A stretch of 64,000 bases of DNA from Halictus rubicundus (GCF_050948215.1 NW_027488875.1:124001-188000); one strand, 5' to 3'. Shown: positions 40,649 to 51,008, counted from the first letter of the stretch. Translations and numbers: made by a program. Notes: generated by a model from the sequence alone, not told the origin.

Positions 40649-43600
40649 TTATATTGGGCAGGTTTTGGGGGTTTCCTGGAATTCCCCACTCGGCTCGACC
40701 CTGATGAGATGTACAGCGGATCCTTTGTTGACGTCTCGGTCCTCGTCCGGTGGCTGTCCTTGTTGATGGTAGTGTCGTAAACACGAGGCATGGAATGTGC
40801 CACGGATTTCCTTCGTGTTAGGGTTTTCCAGCATGTACGTTGAAGGTCCCTTTTTTCGTACTACCTTGTACGGACCTTCGTACAAATGGAAGAACTTGGC
40901 TATCTCTCGGTCGGCGGCATTTGATACCGGGTTGGTCTTTACCAATACATGGTCACCCAGTTCGTATTCTATGTGAATTTTTCCGGTGTTAGCTCGCTCG
41001 CACCGCTTCCGTGCTTTGTTGGTCATGTGCCGGAACGCGAGCTGTAGCTTGGCGTGATACGGCTCGTCATCTGTCGTTCCAGGCTCGGTGGAGTGATGGA
41101 CCCACCGTGCCCATGGTCGCATCGGTTTTTTATTCAGCAGGAGTTCGGTTGGCGTGAAACCTGTGCCATCGTGCACCACTTCGTTGCAGCAGGTTTCGAT
41201 GACGTCGACCCACTTGGCCCAGGAGGCGTGTGCATGGGCTGCCACCGTGCGAATGATCCGTCCGATCTCTCGGTTAACCCTTTCTACCGGGTTGCTCTGG
41301 GGGTGTCGGATGGAGGAGAGCACGTGGTGGATGCCTTCTCTCTGGAGAGCTTCCGCCCACTTCCTTGAGGTGAATTGCGTCCCGTGGTCGGTGATGATTT
41401 TCTTGGGTTTCCCGTACGTTGGAATGTACCGCGTGAAAATTCGCGCGAGCGTTACGCAGGTAGTTGCGTTCCGCATGGGATACAATTTAACAAATTTTGT
41501 GAATAGTTCCTCCACTACGAGAATATATCTGACTCCCCCCCTTGAAATCGGCAACGGGCCGTAGAAATCGATAGACAACACGTCGAGCGGACACTTCGGT
41601 ATGATACTCTGCATATCGGCATGGGTCGCGTGTGTAGGAATTTTGACTCGTTGGCATGTATCGCACGTGGATACCAGTTTTCGCACATGTCGATGTAGTT
41701 TCTGTACGTAAAAAGATTCAGATATGAGTCTTACAGTTTTATCTCCACCAACGTGTGCGTAAACTTCGTGTATCTCACGTATGAGATTGTCACGTAAAGC
41801 TGCGGGGATGACCGCTCGTTCCCCACCACCTTTGTTCACGTGATACAACGTGCTATTATAGAGACGATACCTAAATTTTTCGTTAGTGCCTTGTTTTACG
41901 CACTTTTCGCGAATGTGACGCAATTTATCGTCCTTCTGCTGCCATTCGGGTAGCCGCTTCAGGGCCGTCGCTAGGGACGGTGATATTGCTCGGGCAAGTG
42001 CTGTCAGAATTGGTATACAAGTCTGTCGATCTGCCCTCTCTCCGCTGGGCGTGTTATGCAATCGACTCATGGTATCTGCCGGGATGTTTTCTTTCCCTGG
42101 GCGGAACTGTATTTCTAGATGGTAGTCTTGTATCGACAATATCCACCGAGTAAGGCGTTGGTTTAACAGCTTGCTATTCATGAGGAACGTAATGGCTTTG
42201 TGATCGGTGAAAAGTACGATCGTAGCCCCGTACAAGTACGTCCTCAGCTTCCCTAGCGCCCATACTATTGCCAGGAGCTCTTTCTCGGTGGTAAAATATG
42301 CCAATTCCGGCCCTTTTAGTGTTCGGCTCGCGAAGGTGATTGGTCTTAGTTCGCCGTTCGCGTTATTTTGCTCAATTACGGCTCCGATTGCTGACGAACT
42401 CGCATCCGTGGATAGGAAGAACGGTTTACGCGTATCCGCGTATTGTAATACCACCTCGGTACAAAAGGTGCTCTTTATTTTGTCGAACGTCGCTTGCAAC
42501 GTGTTGTTCCATGTCCAGCGTTGTCCCTTTTTTAGCAGGGCGAGCAGCGGTGCCGTGGTCTCGGCATGCTTATCGGTGAATTTGCTATAATAGTTCACAA
42601 GTCCGAGGAAACCTCGTAGTTGTTTGACATTTCGAGGAGATGGAAACGCGCGGATTGCGGCAAGTTTTTCGGGATCTTGTTTGAGGCCTTCTGTCGATAA
42701 GATGTGCCCGAGGAATTTTATTTCGCGCCTCATGAATTTACATTTCTCGAGGTTTAGCGTGACATTATGGTCCCTTAACCGTTTTAATAGGGCGGAAAGA
42801 TGTTTGATATGTTCCTCGAATGTTGTAGAGAAACAAAGGATATCATCGATGAAATTGACGATGTATCCATCCATGCCCTCGAGAATTTGCCTCAGCGCTC
42901 TCACAAGGCTTGCGCTACTTGTCTTGAGGCCGAAAGGTGTCACTACGTACTCGTAACACCGCCCGCGGTACAAGAAAGCCGTGTATTTCCGCGAAGCTTT
43001 ATTCAGGGGCACTTGCCAGAAACTGTTGGTCAAGTCGAGGCTCGTCAGATAATCCACACTCTGGAAACGTTGGAAAATCGCATCTGGAGTCTCTGACATC
43101 TCGTGATCGTCGACAAGATATTCGTTTAGCTTCCTCGCATCGAGACAGAGCCGTAGCGTCCCGTTTTTCTTCAGCACCGGCACCACCGGGTTCAAGTACG
43201 GGCTGGTGCTCGGTCGGATGATATCGTTCTTTAACATTCTTTGGATTTCCGCATCTGCCGCTTCCATATGCTTTAGCGGTATCGGATACGTCCGGCTGCA
43301 GTATGGCTTAGAAATTTTCACGTGTAGGTGATGCTCGTAACACGCTACTCTTCCTATTTCCTCCCTCCATACTTCTGGAAAGGCCTTGATGACACGACGC
43401 AGCGCGGATTTTTCTGCTGGCGTCGCTGGCACGGTTTTTAGGAGGTGAGTTAACGTCTCGCTCGCCGTCCTTTTCAGCTTGTCCGTTCGCTCCGTGGCTT
43501 CTCCCACCGTTCTTATCTTCGGGTCAGCTGGTTCCGTTTCTTCGGACATTTTGATTGTAATTTGCCCGTCCCTGGTGTTTAACGAGAGCGAGTCTTGCTG

Positions 43601-44101
43601 GAAATTTACCGTAGCCTGTGCCTGTCTCAGCGCGTCGACGCCGAGAATCATCTCGCAAATCAGTCCAGGTACAATCACTGCCGACGTCTCGATCGTCTTA
43701 TCGTTATGGCTGAGAGTCACCCAGATTTGTTTTTTCAATCTGGCCGACCTGCTTCCCGTCGCTCCAATTACAACGGCCCCCGTCACCGGCAATGTTGGGC
43801 ACGTGCGCAGTTGATCTTGGTGCGACGTGTACCATGCCTCTGAAACCGCTGTGACCGTACTACCCGTATCCACGAGGGCTCTGACTGGAATGCCCTCGAC
43901 TTTCAACGGCACTTCCGGACAGCGATTTGCTTCTTTACATGGTGGTGGAGATCCCTCGTCCTCTTGGAGCTCCTGGCGCGTGTCCGGAAACAGCGAGCCG
44001 ATGGTCAGATGGACATTTTCCCCGTGTGCGTTCGAGGAGATACCTCTCGTCTGAGGGGGGGAACTACTCAGACGAATCGCTGAGGCTCCCCTTAGTCGTT
44101 T
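40649..44101 (-). CDS. pol polyprotein (protease, reverse transcriptase, RNase H, integrase)
   Basis: Numbering here starts at the valine codon at 43912, which is GTG. The frame is open further upstream, so it is probably entered by -1 frameshift from gag near 44098. Protease: DTGS at 15-18 and ILGVD near 89. Reverse transcriptase: about 190-400, with catalytic Asp 293 (SLDLTNSFW), TPFGLK at 325 and FIDD at 354-357. RNase H: Asp 503 (STDASS), the TEKELLAIV region at 542, TDHK at 569 and Asp 613 (PADTMSR). Integrase: zinc module His715-X4-His720-X29-Cys750-X2-Cys753; catalytic Asp 782, Asp 842 and Glu 877, the last two separated by 34 residues where 35 is typical. GPY at 1013-1015 marks the GPY/F module and no chromodomain follows. 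All key residues are present and there is no stop. Together these domains would process Gag-Pol, copy the RNA and integrate the cDNA. Confidence 0.95.
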   Translation of the reverse strand, partial: KRLRGASAIRLSSSPPQTRGISSNAHGENVHLTIGSLFPDTRQELQEDEGSPPPCKEANRCPEVPLKVEGIPVRALVDTGSTVTAVSEAWYTSHQDQLRTCPTLPVTGAVVIGATGSRSARLKKQIWVTLSHNDKTIETSAVIVPGLICEMILGVDALRQAQATVNFQQDSLSLNTRDGQITIKMSEETEPADPKIRTVGEATERTDKLKRTASETLTHLLKTVPATPAEKSALRRVIKAFPEVWREEIGRVACYEHHLHVKISKPYCSRTYPIPLKHMEAADAEIQRMLKNDIIRPSTSPYLNPVVPVLKKNGTLRLCLDARKLNEYLVDDHEMSETPDAIFQRFQSVDYLTSLDLTNSFWQVPLNKASRKYTAFLYRGRCYEYVVTPFGLKTSSASLVRALRQILEGMDGYIVNFIDDILCFSTTFEEHIKHLSALLKRLRDHNVTLNLEKCKFMRREIKFLGHILSTEGLKQDPEKLAAIRAFPSPRNVKQLRGFLGLVNYYSKFTDKHAETTAPLLALLKKGQRWTWNNTLQATFDKIKSTFCTEVVLQYADTRKPFFLSTDASSSAIGAVIEQNNANGELRPITFASRTLKGPELAYFTTEKELLAIVWALGKLRTYLYGATIVLFTDHKAITFLMNSKLLNQRLTRWILSIQDYHLEIQFRPGKENIPADTMSRLHNTPSGERADRQTCIPILTALARAISPSLATALKRLPEWQQKDDKLRHIREKCVKQGTNEKFRYRLYNSTLYHVNKGGGERAVIPAALRDNLIREIHEVYAHVGGDKTVRLISESFYVQKLHRHVRKLVSTCDTCQRVKIPTHATHADMQSIIPKCPLDVLSIDFYGPLPISRGGVRYILVVEELFTKFVKLYPMRNATTCVTLARIFTRYIPTYGKPKKIITDHGTQFTSRKWAEALQREGIHHVLSSIRHPQSNPVERVNREIGRIIRTVAAHAHASWAKWVDVIETCCNEVVHDGTGFTPTELLLNKKPMRPWARWVHHSTEPGTTDDEPYHAKLQLAFRHMTNKARKRCERANTGKIHIEYELGDHVLVKTNPVSNAADREIAKFFHLYEGPYKVVRKKGPSTYMLENPNTKEIRGTFHASCLRHYHQQGQPPDEDRDVNKGSAVHLIRVEPSGEFQETPKTCPI

Positions 44102-44104
44102 TCC
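44047..44104 (-). promoter_or_regulatory. candidate -1 ribosomal frameshift site with H-type pseudoknot
   Basis: gag ends GCG GAA AAC GAC TAA, and the pol frame is -1 relative to it. The heptamer GGAAAAC (44104..44098) allows an AAC-to-AAA slip in the A site, but the P-site re-pairing is imperfect, so it is not a classical XXXYYYZ site. Six nt downstream, GGGGA (44091..44087) can pair with TCCCC (44062..44058). That TCCCC lies in the 11-nt loop of a perfect 9-bp hairpin whose + strand arms are TCGTCTGAG (44047..44055) and CTCAGACGA (44067..44075). The order of arms is that of an H-type pseudoknot. Structure and slip site are inferred from base pairing only. Confidence 0.5.
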
Positions 44105-45615
44105 GCGGTCGCCTCCAATTCAGGGGCGTCCGCCTCCTCTTCAGGAACGTCTTCGTCAATTTGCGCCGTTCGGATGCGATTTGGCGTCGAATCCCTCGGT
44201 CGATCTGGTGGCCGCCTGTAGTCTTGCCAGGGACGAGTAGTTTCGTACCTCGGTCTCTGGTATTCTGCTGCGGGTCGCGGATGTTCGGTCAGCTGACGTT
44301 GACCTTCCCGGTTGGGTCGGGCATGGCTCATGTTAAATGGAGTCGACCGAGTCGGGTTCGTTGTAGGTTGGATTACCCTCTCATTGGCCGTGCGGGCATT
44401 CCAATCTCGAACGTGGTTTGAACGTTCCTCCTGCTTTGGGCGATTCACGGTTCCCCCGTTATCGAACCGCTCGAGCAAGGCTAAGAATGCGTCGACCGTG
44501 CTGATATTTTGGCCGAGAACGCAGTCATCCACTGCCTGGGTGTAGTGCCTGGCCAGCATCTGGACGATCTCTTCGTCCGCTGGCCGTGGAATCAGATCGC
44601 GTGCTGTACCGATGAGTTTCATCGCGTAGGCGACTCGAGATACGCCTGATTCAGTGCGATGTACCCCTATATTGAGATTGTCCCGCACTTTCCGTTGGAT
44701 TGCTGAACTCCAAAACCGGTCCCGGAGCGCCTGTGAGAACTGTGCCCAAGAGGTAACTTGCTCGGACACAATATCCCACCATTCGCCTGCGATGCCTCGC
44801 AATGATTGTCCGAGGATGAACTTTAACTCATCGTCGGGGAGGCGTGCTGCTTCAATGAATCTTTTCATCTCCCTTAGGTACTTGGCCGGCCTTTCGGTAG
44901 CCTTGCCCTCGAAGGTTGGCATTTGTGGCTTCACCATGAAGGGGCGGCTACTCGGTGCCAGGGTCGCATCAAAGCGCACAGAATCGTTTGGGGCCCATCT
45001 TGAATCCATGGAATCACGTCGCAAGCGGCGCGTCGCATCGAAATCCGGCGCCCCATGCAGATCGCTTCGCTGATTGTCGAATCGGTGACTTGTGTTTCTG
45101 GTTTCTTCGGCATCGGCGACCCGATGAGACGCAATTTGCCTCCGGAAATTTGCGAGACAGTCCCGTACCTCGTCGCGTACATCTGCGACGCGTTGTGCGT
45201 GCGTCTTTGCATCGCGGTCCAACCGTGCCTCTATCTCACGTCGAAAATCGCGCAATTCCGCGCGGTATTCCGTTACTCGTTCGTATACCTCCTCAACTTC
45301 GACTTGGGCGTTCAGCCGTTCTTGGAGCCTTCCCATTTGCTCTTTCAGTCGAGCAACTTCGGCCTGCAGCTCGCGAATTGCGGCAGAAGTAAGTCCTGCA
45401 GCAAGGACGTCAGATAACCCGGTCGAACGTACCTCGTTGGTGGTGGTGGGGACCGGCGCGGAAACATCCCCGAGTTCACCGCCGGACGGACCCGGGGGCG
45501 GTGTTCTTACAACGCGCGGGTTGTTTGGCATGTTCTCTACCTGGGTGTTGCTCGCGTCAGATGTATCGTTATTCCCTAGCAGTGCCGCTTTTCCACGAGA
45601 TCGAAGCTTACTCAT
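44092..45615 (-). CDS. gag: gag, 507-residue capsid polyprotein
   Basis: The ATG at 45615 lies 40 nt downstream of the primer-binding site and is the first ATG of the gag frame. Residues 77-165 are rich in heptad-like Leu/Glu/Arg and are probably a coiled coil. Residues about 230-390 resemble a retrotransposon capsid domain, including a GEWWDIV stretch at 277 and W/F-spaced helices through 300. Residues 395-480 are Arg/Pro-rich and basic, followed by an acidic tail. There is no CCHC zinc knuckle, so RNA binding would fall to the Arg-rich segment. The protein should assemble the cytoplasmic particle that packages element RNA. The frame is intact; pol follows in the -1 frame at its 3' end. Confidence 0.9.
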   Translation of the reverse strand: MSKLRSRGKAALLGNNDTSDASNTQVENMPNNPRVVRTPPPGPSGGELGDVSAPVPTTTNEVRSTGLSDVLAAGLTSAAIRELQAEVARLKEQMGRLQERLNAQVEVEEVYERVTEYRAELRDFRREIEARLDRDAKTHAQRVADVRDEVRDCLANFRRQIASHRVADAEETRNTSHRFDNQRSDLHGAPDFDATRRLRRDSMDSRWAPNDSVRFDATLAPSSRPFMVKPQMPTFEGKATERPAKYLREMKRFIEAARLPDDELKFILGQSLRGIAGEWWDIVSEQVTSWAQFSQALRDRFWSSAIQRKVRDNLNIGVHRTESGVSRVAYAMKLIGTARDLIPRPADEEIVQMLARHYTQAVDDCVLGQNISTVDAFLALLERFDNGGTVNRPKQEERSNHVRDWNARTANERVIQPTTNPTRSTPFNMSHARPNREGQRQLTEHPRPAAEYQRPRYETTRPWQDYRRPPDRPRDSTPNRIRTAQIDEDVPEEEADAPELEATAEND

Positions 45616-45654
45616 ACCCTGTTTCTATAAGATCTCGCTCGTCCAGACCAGACC

Positions 45655-45672
45655 GCCCCACGTTGGGCGCCA
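45655..45672 (-). other. primer-binding site for tRNA-Lys(CUU)
   Basis: On the + strand the 18-mer GCCCCACGTTGGGCGCCA equals the 3' end, with CCA, of animal tRNA-Lys(CUU) as I recall it. The minus strand (TGGCGCCCAACGTGGGGC) would therefore pair with that tRNA to prime minus-strand cDNA. It lies 4 nt inside the 5' LTR boundary and 40 nt before the gag ATG. This is a binding site, not a tRNA gene. Confidence 0.9.
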
Positions 45673-46188
45673 AATATGTAACCGTTCTTTCCTACCGTTT
45701 CTACCGATTCGCGTACGCTGTTACTCGTATCTCTACTTCGCGTCTCGAGACTATCCCTAACCGTCTCGCAGGGCCGGTTACTACCCTAATTTCTCGAAGC
45801 CTGCACGTTTGCGAGCAGGAATGGATTCGTGCCTCCAGGCACTGGAAAGCGGCGAGGTATGGACGAGTTAAATGAGATATTAGTAGCCCAGATAAGGTAA
45901 CAAAAGATGATATATTCTCGTAAGAACCGTCGTGTATGTTTGGATACAGTTAATTCCAGGTACCGTGTGGAACAATAGGTCGGCCTCCCGTGCCGACGGC
46001 TCGCGACACATAAACAAAGTATTATGAACGCGTGAAAAACGCTCGCGGTACGCTCGCTCGACTCTACGCCCGGTTTTCGGAATCGGTTTAGAAAATCACT
46101 CAGCACGGATCGCGCCCCGCGACAAGCAGTTCGTGACCCGTCTGACCGTCCCTACACTCGGCCGGATAATCGTACGAGTGATCGGGAT

Positions 46189-47111
46189 GGAGACAAACAC
46201 GAAATCGCCGTCACTCCACGCTTCCAATGATTCTGCTCTTCGGCACGTAATCGTGGCCTCTAAGCAGTCTCGGGCGAGGCGGCGGCAGAGTGTCAGTGAC
46301 CGTGCAAAGTCCGATCGCTCCTATCTGACCCGAAATCCGCGATCGAACGACGTCGTACCTGTCAGACCAACCAGGCACCTGGACGATGTTCGGACAAGTG
46401 GCCTGAGTGGAGACGCACACTAAACCTTGGTCACTCCACGGGACGCACGAGTCTACCCTTTGGCATGATACATGGCCTCGGAGTGTTCTCGGATATTGGT
46501 CACGGCAGAGTGTCCTCGATCGTGCAAGGCGCGATCGTCTCGATTCTGTAGAGACGTGCACTAAACCTCGATTATTCCACGGGACCTATAAGTTCACCCT
46601 TTGGCACGATACGTGGCCTCAGAGTGATCTCGGACAAAGGTCACGACAGAATACTCGGGATCGTGCGATGCTCTTTCGTACCGATTCGGGGGAGACTCGC
46701 ACTAAACCTCGGTCGCTCGACGGGACCCAGGAGTCTACCCTTCGGCACGATACGTGGCCTCGGAGCAAGCTCTGATAAGGTCACGACAGAGTAGCCGCGA
46801 TCGTACGAAGTACAATCGCCTCGAATCTGGTCGAGACCCACACCAAATCTCGGTAATTCCACGGGACCCAGAAGAGTACCCTCTGGCACGGTGCGTGGCC
46901 TCGGAGTACCCTCGATTAAGGTCACGGCAGAAGAACCCTGATTGTGCGAAGTGAAATAGTCTCGATCCAGACGAGACTCACAGAAAACCTCGGCAGTCCC
47001 TCGGAACCCAGGAGTTTACCCTTTGGTACGTTTCGTAGCCTCAGAGTATGCTCTGTTGAGGTTTCGGAAGAACCACCGCGATCATGCGATGATTGACTGT
47101 CTCGCTTCGAC
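46189..47111 (-). repeat. tandem ~141-bp units with a covarying hairpin (5' LTR)
   Basis: Same six units as in the 3' LTR, shifted by 8691. The hairpins start at 46242, 46462, 46603, 46744, 46885 and 47025. In this copy they lie between the TATA-like box and the primer-binding site, so a genomic transcript of the element would carry all six. Confidence 0.85.
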
Positions 47112-47165
47112 CCGTATAGTACGTACTGTATCTTTGAAACGATACTTGTACGTACCCCATACTAA

Positions 47166-47173
47166 TATTTATA
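47166..47173 (-). promoter_or_regulatory. TATA-like box of the 5' LTR
   Basis: TATAAATA on the minus strand in a locally A/T-rich stretch of an otherwise CG-rich LTR. It would place transcription start near 47130-47145, leaving about 740 bp of U3. No strong initiator sits at the ideal distance, so the start is approximate. The copy in the 3' LTR is at 38475..38482. Confidence 0.45.
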
Positions 47174-47758
47174 CTTGAAGGACGAAGTGAATCTACTGTG
47201 TCTGTTCGACGCGATAATCGCACGCTTCGCGACGCGTTTCTATCTCTGCGCAACGCAGTTCTCTAAATTTTACAAAATCGTGTCGTACCGACACACGGCG
47301 CCTTCCACTCGCCGTCGCTCCTAAATAGTACTCGCGACTTGCTCGCTGCAAGTAATCTACACTGACACTAGTAATGCTTCACTTCGGAATTGATGATTAA
47401 ACATTTCTCGATCAATCTTTAGGCGAGTGAAAATTATGTAATTTCGTTTGACTACTACGCGGTCACGTCCGAGAGTCACGGAGCTTCATATAAAACGTTT
47501 CGACAGTGCCACGGCGCGGTTTGCGCTCGTGACTCCTCGGTTTGAGGCGCGTACGCGTTGAGAGCAGGAAGGACGGTTTGCCTTGCTCTGCCGAGTCGGT
47601 TTGACTCCTCGAACGGGTACCGTGTTTCGTCGAACAGACACAATTCGTAAACGCGTGTTTCTCGGACCGCTTCCAGACGTAGAGTGCTCGATCGCTGGCT
47701 CGCATCGACCTCCTTCGATCATTATCGAGTGGGGATCGATGCGTGCGCAACTCGACAA

Positions 47759-47780
47759 GGATCGCGATATCTCGCGATCC
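47759..47780. other. 9-bp inverted repeat in 5' LTR U3
   Basis: Same arms (GGATCGCGA and TCGCGATCC around TATC) as at 39068..39089. It lies about 590 bp upstream of the TATA-like box in element orientation, so an enhancer-type role is possible. Confidence 0.55.
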
Positions 47781-47883
47781 CTCACTATCTCCGGACTCGC
47801 GAACAACGTAGTATGGTACGGTGGTGGGGTCGTATCGCCGACCGATCCGTGCGGTATATGTGTATGTAACCGACACGGTTACA

Positions 47884-47887
47884 GGAT
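47884..47887. repeat. target-site duplication GGAT (right)
   Basis: GGAT directly follows the 5' LTR terminus and matches the four bases before 36986. Joining the two flanks with one GGAT removed gives the uninterrupted satellite seen in the uninserted copies at about 33.8-33.9 and 35.5-35.6 kb. Confidence 0.6.
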
Positions 47888-50690
47888 AGAGGATAGGATA
47901 GGATAGAGGATAGGATAGGATAGAGGATAGGATAGGATAGAGGATAGGATAGGATACAGGATACGATATTATAGAGGATAGGATAGAGGATAGGATAGGA
48001 TAGAGGATAGGATAGGATAGAGGATAGGATAGGATAGAGGATAGGATAGGATAGAGGATAGGATAGGATAGAGGATAGGATAGGATAGAGGATAGGATAG
48101 GATAGAGGATAGGATAGGATTGAAGATAGGATAGCATAGAGGATAGGATAGGATAGAGGATAGGATATAATAGAGGATACGATATTATAGAGGATAGGAT
48201 AGGACAGAGGATAGGATAGGATAGAGGATAGGATGGGATAGAGGATAGAATAGATACAGGATAGGATAGGATAGAGGATAGGATAGGATAGAGGTTAGGA
48301 TAGGATAGAGGATACGATAGGATAGAGGATAGGATAGAGGATTGGATAGGATATAGGACAGGGTACGATAGAGGATAGGATAGGATAGAGGATAGGATAG
48401 GTTAGAGGATAGGATAGGATTGAGGATAGGATCGAGGATAGGATAGGATAGAGGATAGGATAAGATAGAGGATAGGATAGGATAGAGGATAGGATAGGAT
48501 AGCGGATAGGATCGGATAGAGGATAGGATAGGATAGATGATAGGATAGGATAGAGGGTAGGGTAGGATAGAGGATAGAATAGGATAGAGGATACGATATT
48601 ATAGAGGAGAGGATAGGATAGAGGATAGGACAGCATAGAGGATAGGGAAGAGGATATTATAAGATAGTGGATAGGATAGGATAGACGATATGACAGGATA
48701 GAGTATAGGATAGGGCAGAGGATGTGATAGGATACAGGATACGATAGGATAGAGGATAGGATAGCATGGAGGATAGGATAGGATTCAGGATAGGATAGGA
48801 TAGACGATAGGATAGGATAGAGGATAGGATACGATAGAGGATAGGATAGGATAGGATAGAGAATAGGATAGGGGATTGGATGGGATAGAGGATAGGAGAG
48901 GATAGAGGATAGGATAAGATAGAGGATAGGATAGGATAGAGGATAGGATAGCATAGAGGATAGGATAGAGGATAGGATAGAGGATAGGATAGAGGATTGG
49001 ATAGGGGATTGGATGGGATAGAGGATAGGAGACGATAGAGGATAGGATAAGATAGAGGATAGGATAGGGGATTGGGTAGGATAGAGCACAGGAGACGATA
49101 GAGGGTAGGATAGGATAGAGGATAGGATAGGATAGAGGATAGGATAGCCTAGAGGATAGGATAGAGGATTGGATAGGATAGAAGGTACGAAACGATAGAG
49201 GATAGGATAGAGAATAGGATAGGATAGAGGATAGGATAGGGGATTGGATCGGATACAGGATAGGATACGATAGAGGATAGGATGCGATAGAGGATAGGAT
49301 AGGATAGAGGATAGGATAGGATAGAGGATAGGAGAGGATAGAGAAGAGGCTATGATAGATGATGTTATAGGATACAGGATAGGATAGGATAGAGGATACG
49401 ATATTATAGATGATAGCATAGGATCGAGTATTGGATAGGATAGAGAATAGGACGGGATAGAGGATAGGATACGTTAGAGGATAGGATAGGATAGAGGATT
49501 GGATAGGATAGATGATACTATAGGTAGAGGATAGGATAGAGAATAGGATAGGATAGAGGATAGGAGACGATAGAGCATAGGAGACGATAGAGGATAGGAT
49601 AGAGGATAGGATAGAGGATATTATAGGATAGAGAATAGGATAGGATAGCGGAAAGGATAGGGTGGAGTATAGGATAGGATAGAGGATAGGATAGGATAGA
49701 GAATAGGATAGGATAGGGAATAGGATAGGGTAGATGATATTATTGGATAGAGGATAGGATATGATAGAGGATACGATAGGATGGAGGATAGGATAGGATA
49801 GGATAGAGGATAGGATAGGATAGAGGATAGGATAGGATAGAGGATAGGATAGGATAGAGGATAGGATAGGATAGAGGATAGGATAGGATAGAGGATAGGA
49901 TAGGATAGAGGATAGGATAGAGGATAGGATAGGATAGGATAGAGGATAGGATAGGATAGAGGATACGATAGGATAGAGAAGAGGATAGGACAGATGATGT
50001 TATAGGATACAGGATAAGATAGGATAGAGGATACGATATTATAGATGATAGCATAGGATCGAGTATTGGATAGGATAGAGAATAGGACGGGATAGAGGAT
50101 AGGATACGATAGAGGATAGGATAGGATAGAGGATAGGATAGGATAGAGGATTGGATAGGATAGAGGATAGTATACGATAGAGGATAGGATAGGATTGAGG
50201 ATACGATATGATAGAGGACAGGATAGGATACAGGATACGATATTATAGATGATAGAATAGGATCGAGTATTGGATAGGATAGAGAATAGGATAGGGGATT
50301 GGATAGGATAGAGGATACGATAGGATAGAGGATAGGATAGGATAGAGGATTGGATAGGATAGAGGATAGGAGAGGATAGAGGATAGGATAGCATAGAGGA
50401 TAGGATAGCAGATAGGATAGGATGGAGTATAGAATAGACTTGAGGATAGGATAGGATAGAATATAGGATAGGATAAAGAATATTATAGGATAGATGATAT
50501 TATAGGATAGAGGATTGAATAGGATAGAGGATAGGATAGGATAGAGGATAGGAGAGGATAGAGGATAGGATAGCATAGAGGATAGGATAGAGGATAGGAT
50601 AGAGGAATGGATAGGATACAGGATAGGAGACGATAGAGGATAGGATAGGATAGAGGATTGGATAGGATAGAGGATACGATAAGATGGAGG
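47884..50690. repeat. (GGATA)3GA satellite between the two LTR insertions
   Basis: This resumes the higher-order unit cut at 36985: after several plain 17-mers it reaches GATACAGGATACGATATTAT, as the uninserted copies do. From about 49.3 to 50.7 kb it repeats the same 1.45-1.7 kb unit again, with small deletions. Variants such as GAGAATAGGACGGG and GATAGATGATGTTATAGG match those at 33.0-33.5 kb. No gene is present. Confidence 0.95.
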
Positions 50691-51008
50691 TGTTACGTAT
50701 GAAGACGTTCGCCATATTCATTTCGACTAGAAATTCTAATCTCTTTTTCTGAGAACGAAAAGCGTCCCAACAGGCTCCCTTTTATTAACACAAGATACTG
50801 TATGCCTTCTTTATATCAAAATCTCTAGACACTCCCTTCTGGCATCCGTTAATTAATATTCTGATAGGAAATAGCCCGGATAACCTTCATTAACCCCTTT
50901 TAACGAAAATCTAACTGAGGCCTGCTTTTCATTAGAAATGACAAAAAATGTGACTGTGACCCTACGTGACATTAAATCTTAAACAGAGTACCCCTTTCAT
51001 TTTCAAGG

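Larger units (their letters stand above)
36986..47883 (-). mobile_element. complete Ty3/Gypsy LTR retrotransposon, 10,898 bp
   Basis: Two direct 2207-bp LTRs (36986..39192 and 45677..47883) flank an internal region with primer-binding site, gag, pol, ORF3 and polypurine tract, all reading on the minus strand. Termini are TG...CA and a GGAT duplication flanks the element. Protease-RT-RNase H-integrase order, a GPY/F module and no chromodomain place it in Ty3/Gypsy. The 2.2-kb LTR and tRNA-Lys(CUU) primer recall the Osvaldo/Ulysses group of insect elements, which is an inference from memory of that group and not an alignment. gag, pol and ORF3 are all open, and the LTRs show no difference by eye, so the copy looks young and possibly autonomous. 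Confidence 0.95.
45677..47883 (-). repeat. 5' LTR (2207 bp)
   Basis: This is the upstream LTR in transcription orientation, at a constant offset of 8691 from the 3' LTR, with no difference found in the stretches compared line by line. It should contain the element's promoter. The part after the TATA-like box (below 47166) would be R and U5, roughly 1.45 kb long, giving an unusually long leader that includes the tandem hairpin units at 46189..47111. I found no clear AATAAA on the minus strand in the expected R region. Confidence 0.95.

Noticed and set aside
41054..43843. Plus-strand frames across pol and gag
   Set aside because: Antisense shadows of the real minus-strand pol and gag frames.
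45655..45672. tRNA-Lys gene fragment
   Set aside because: Only the 18 terminal nucleotides including CCA are present, right beside an LTR; this is the primer-binding site.
47463..48137. Chimeric frames joining satellite to LTR (also 50500..50721 and 51888..52220)
   Set aside because: They arise because satellite minus-strand frames are always open and run into the LTR by chance.
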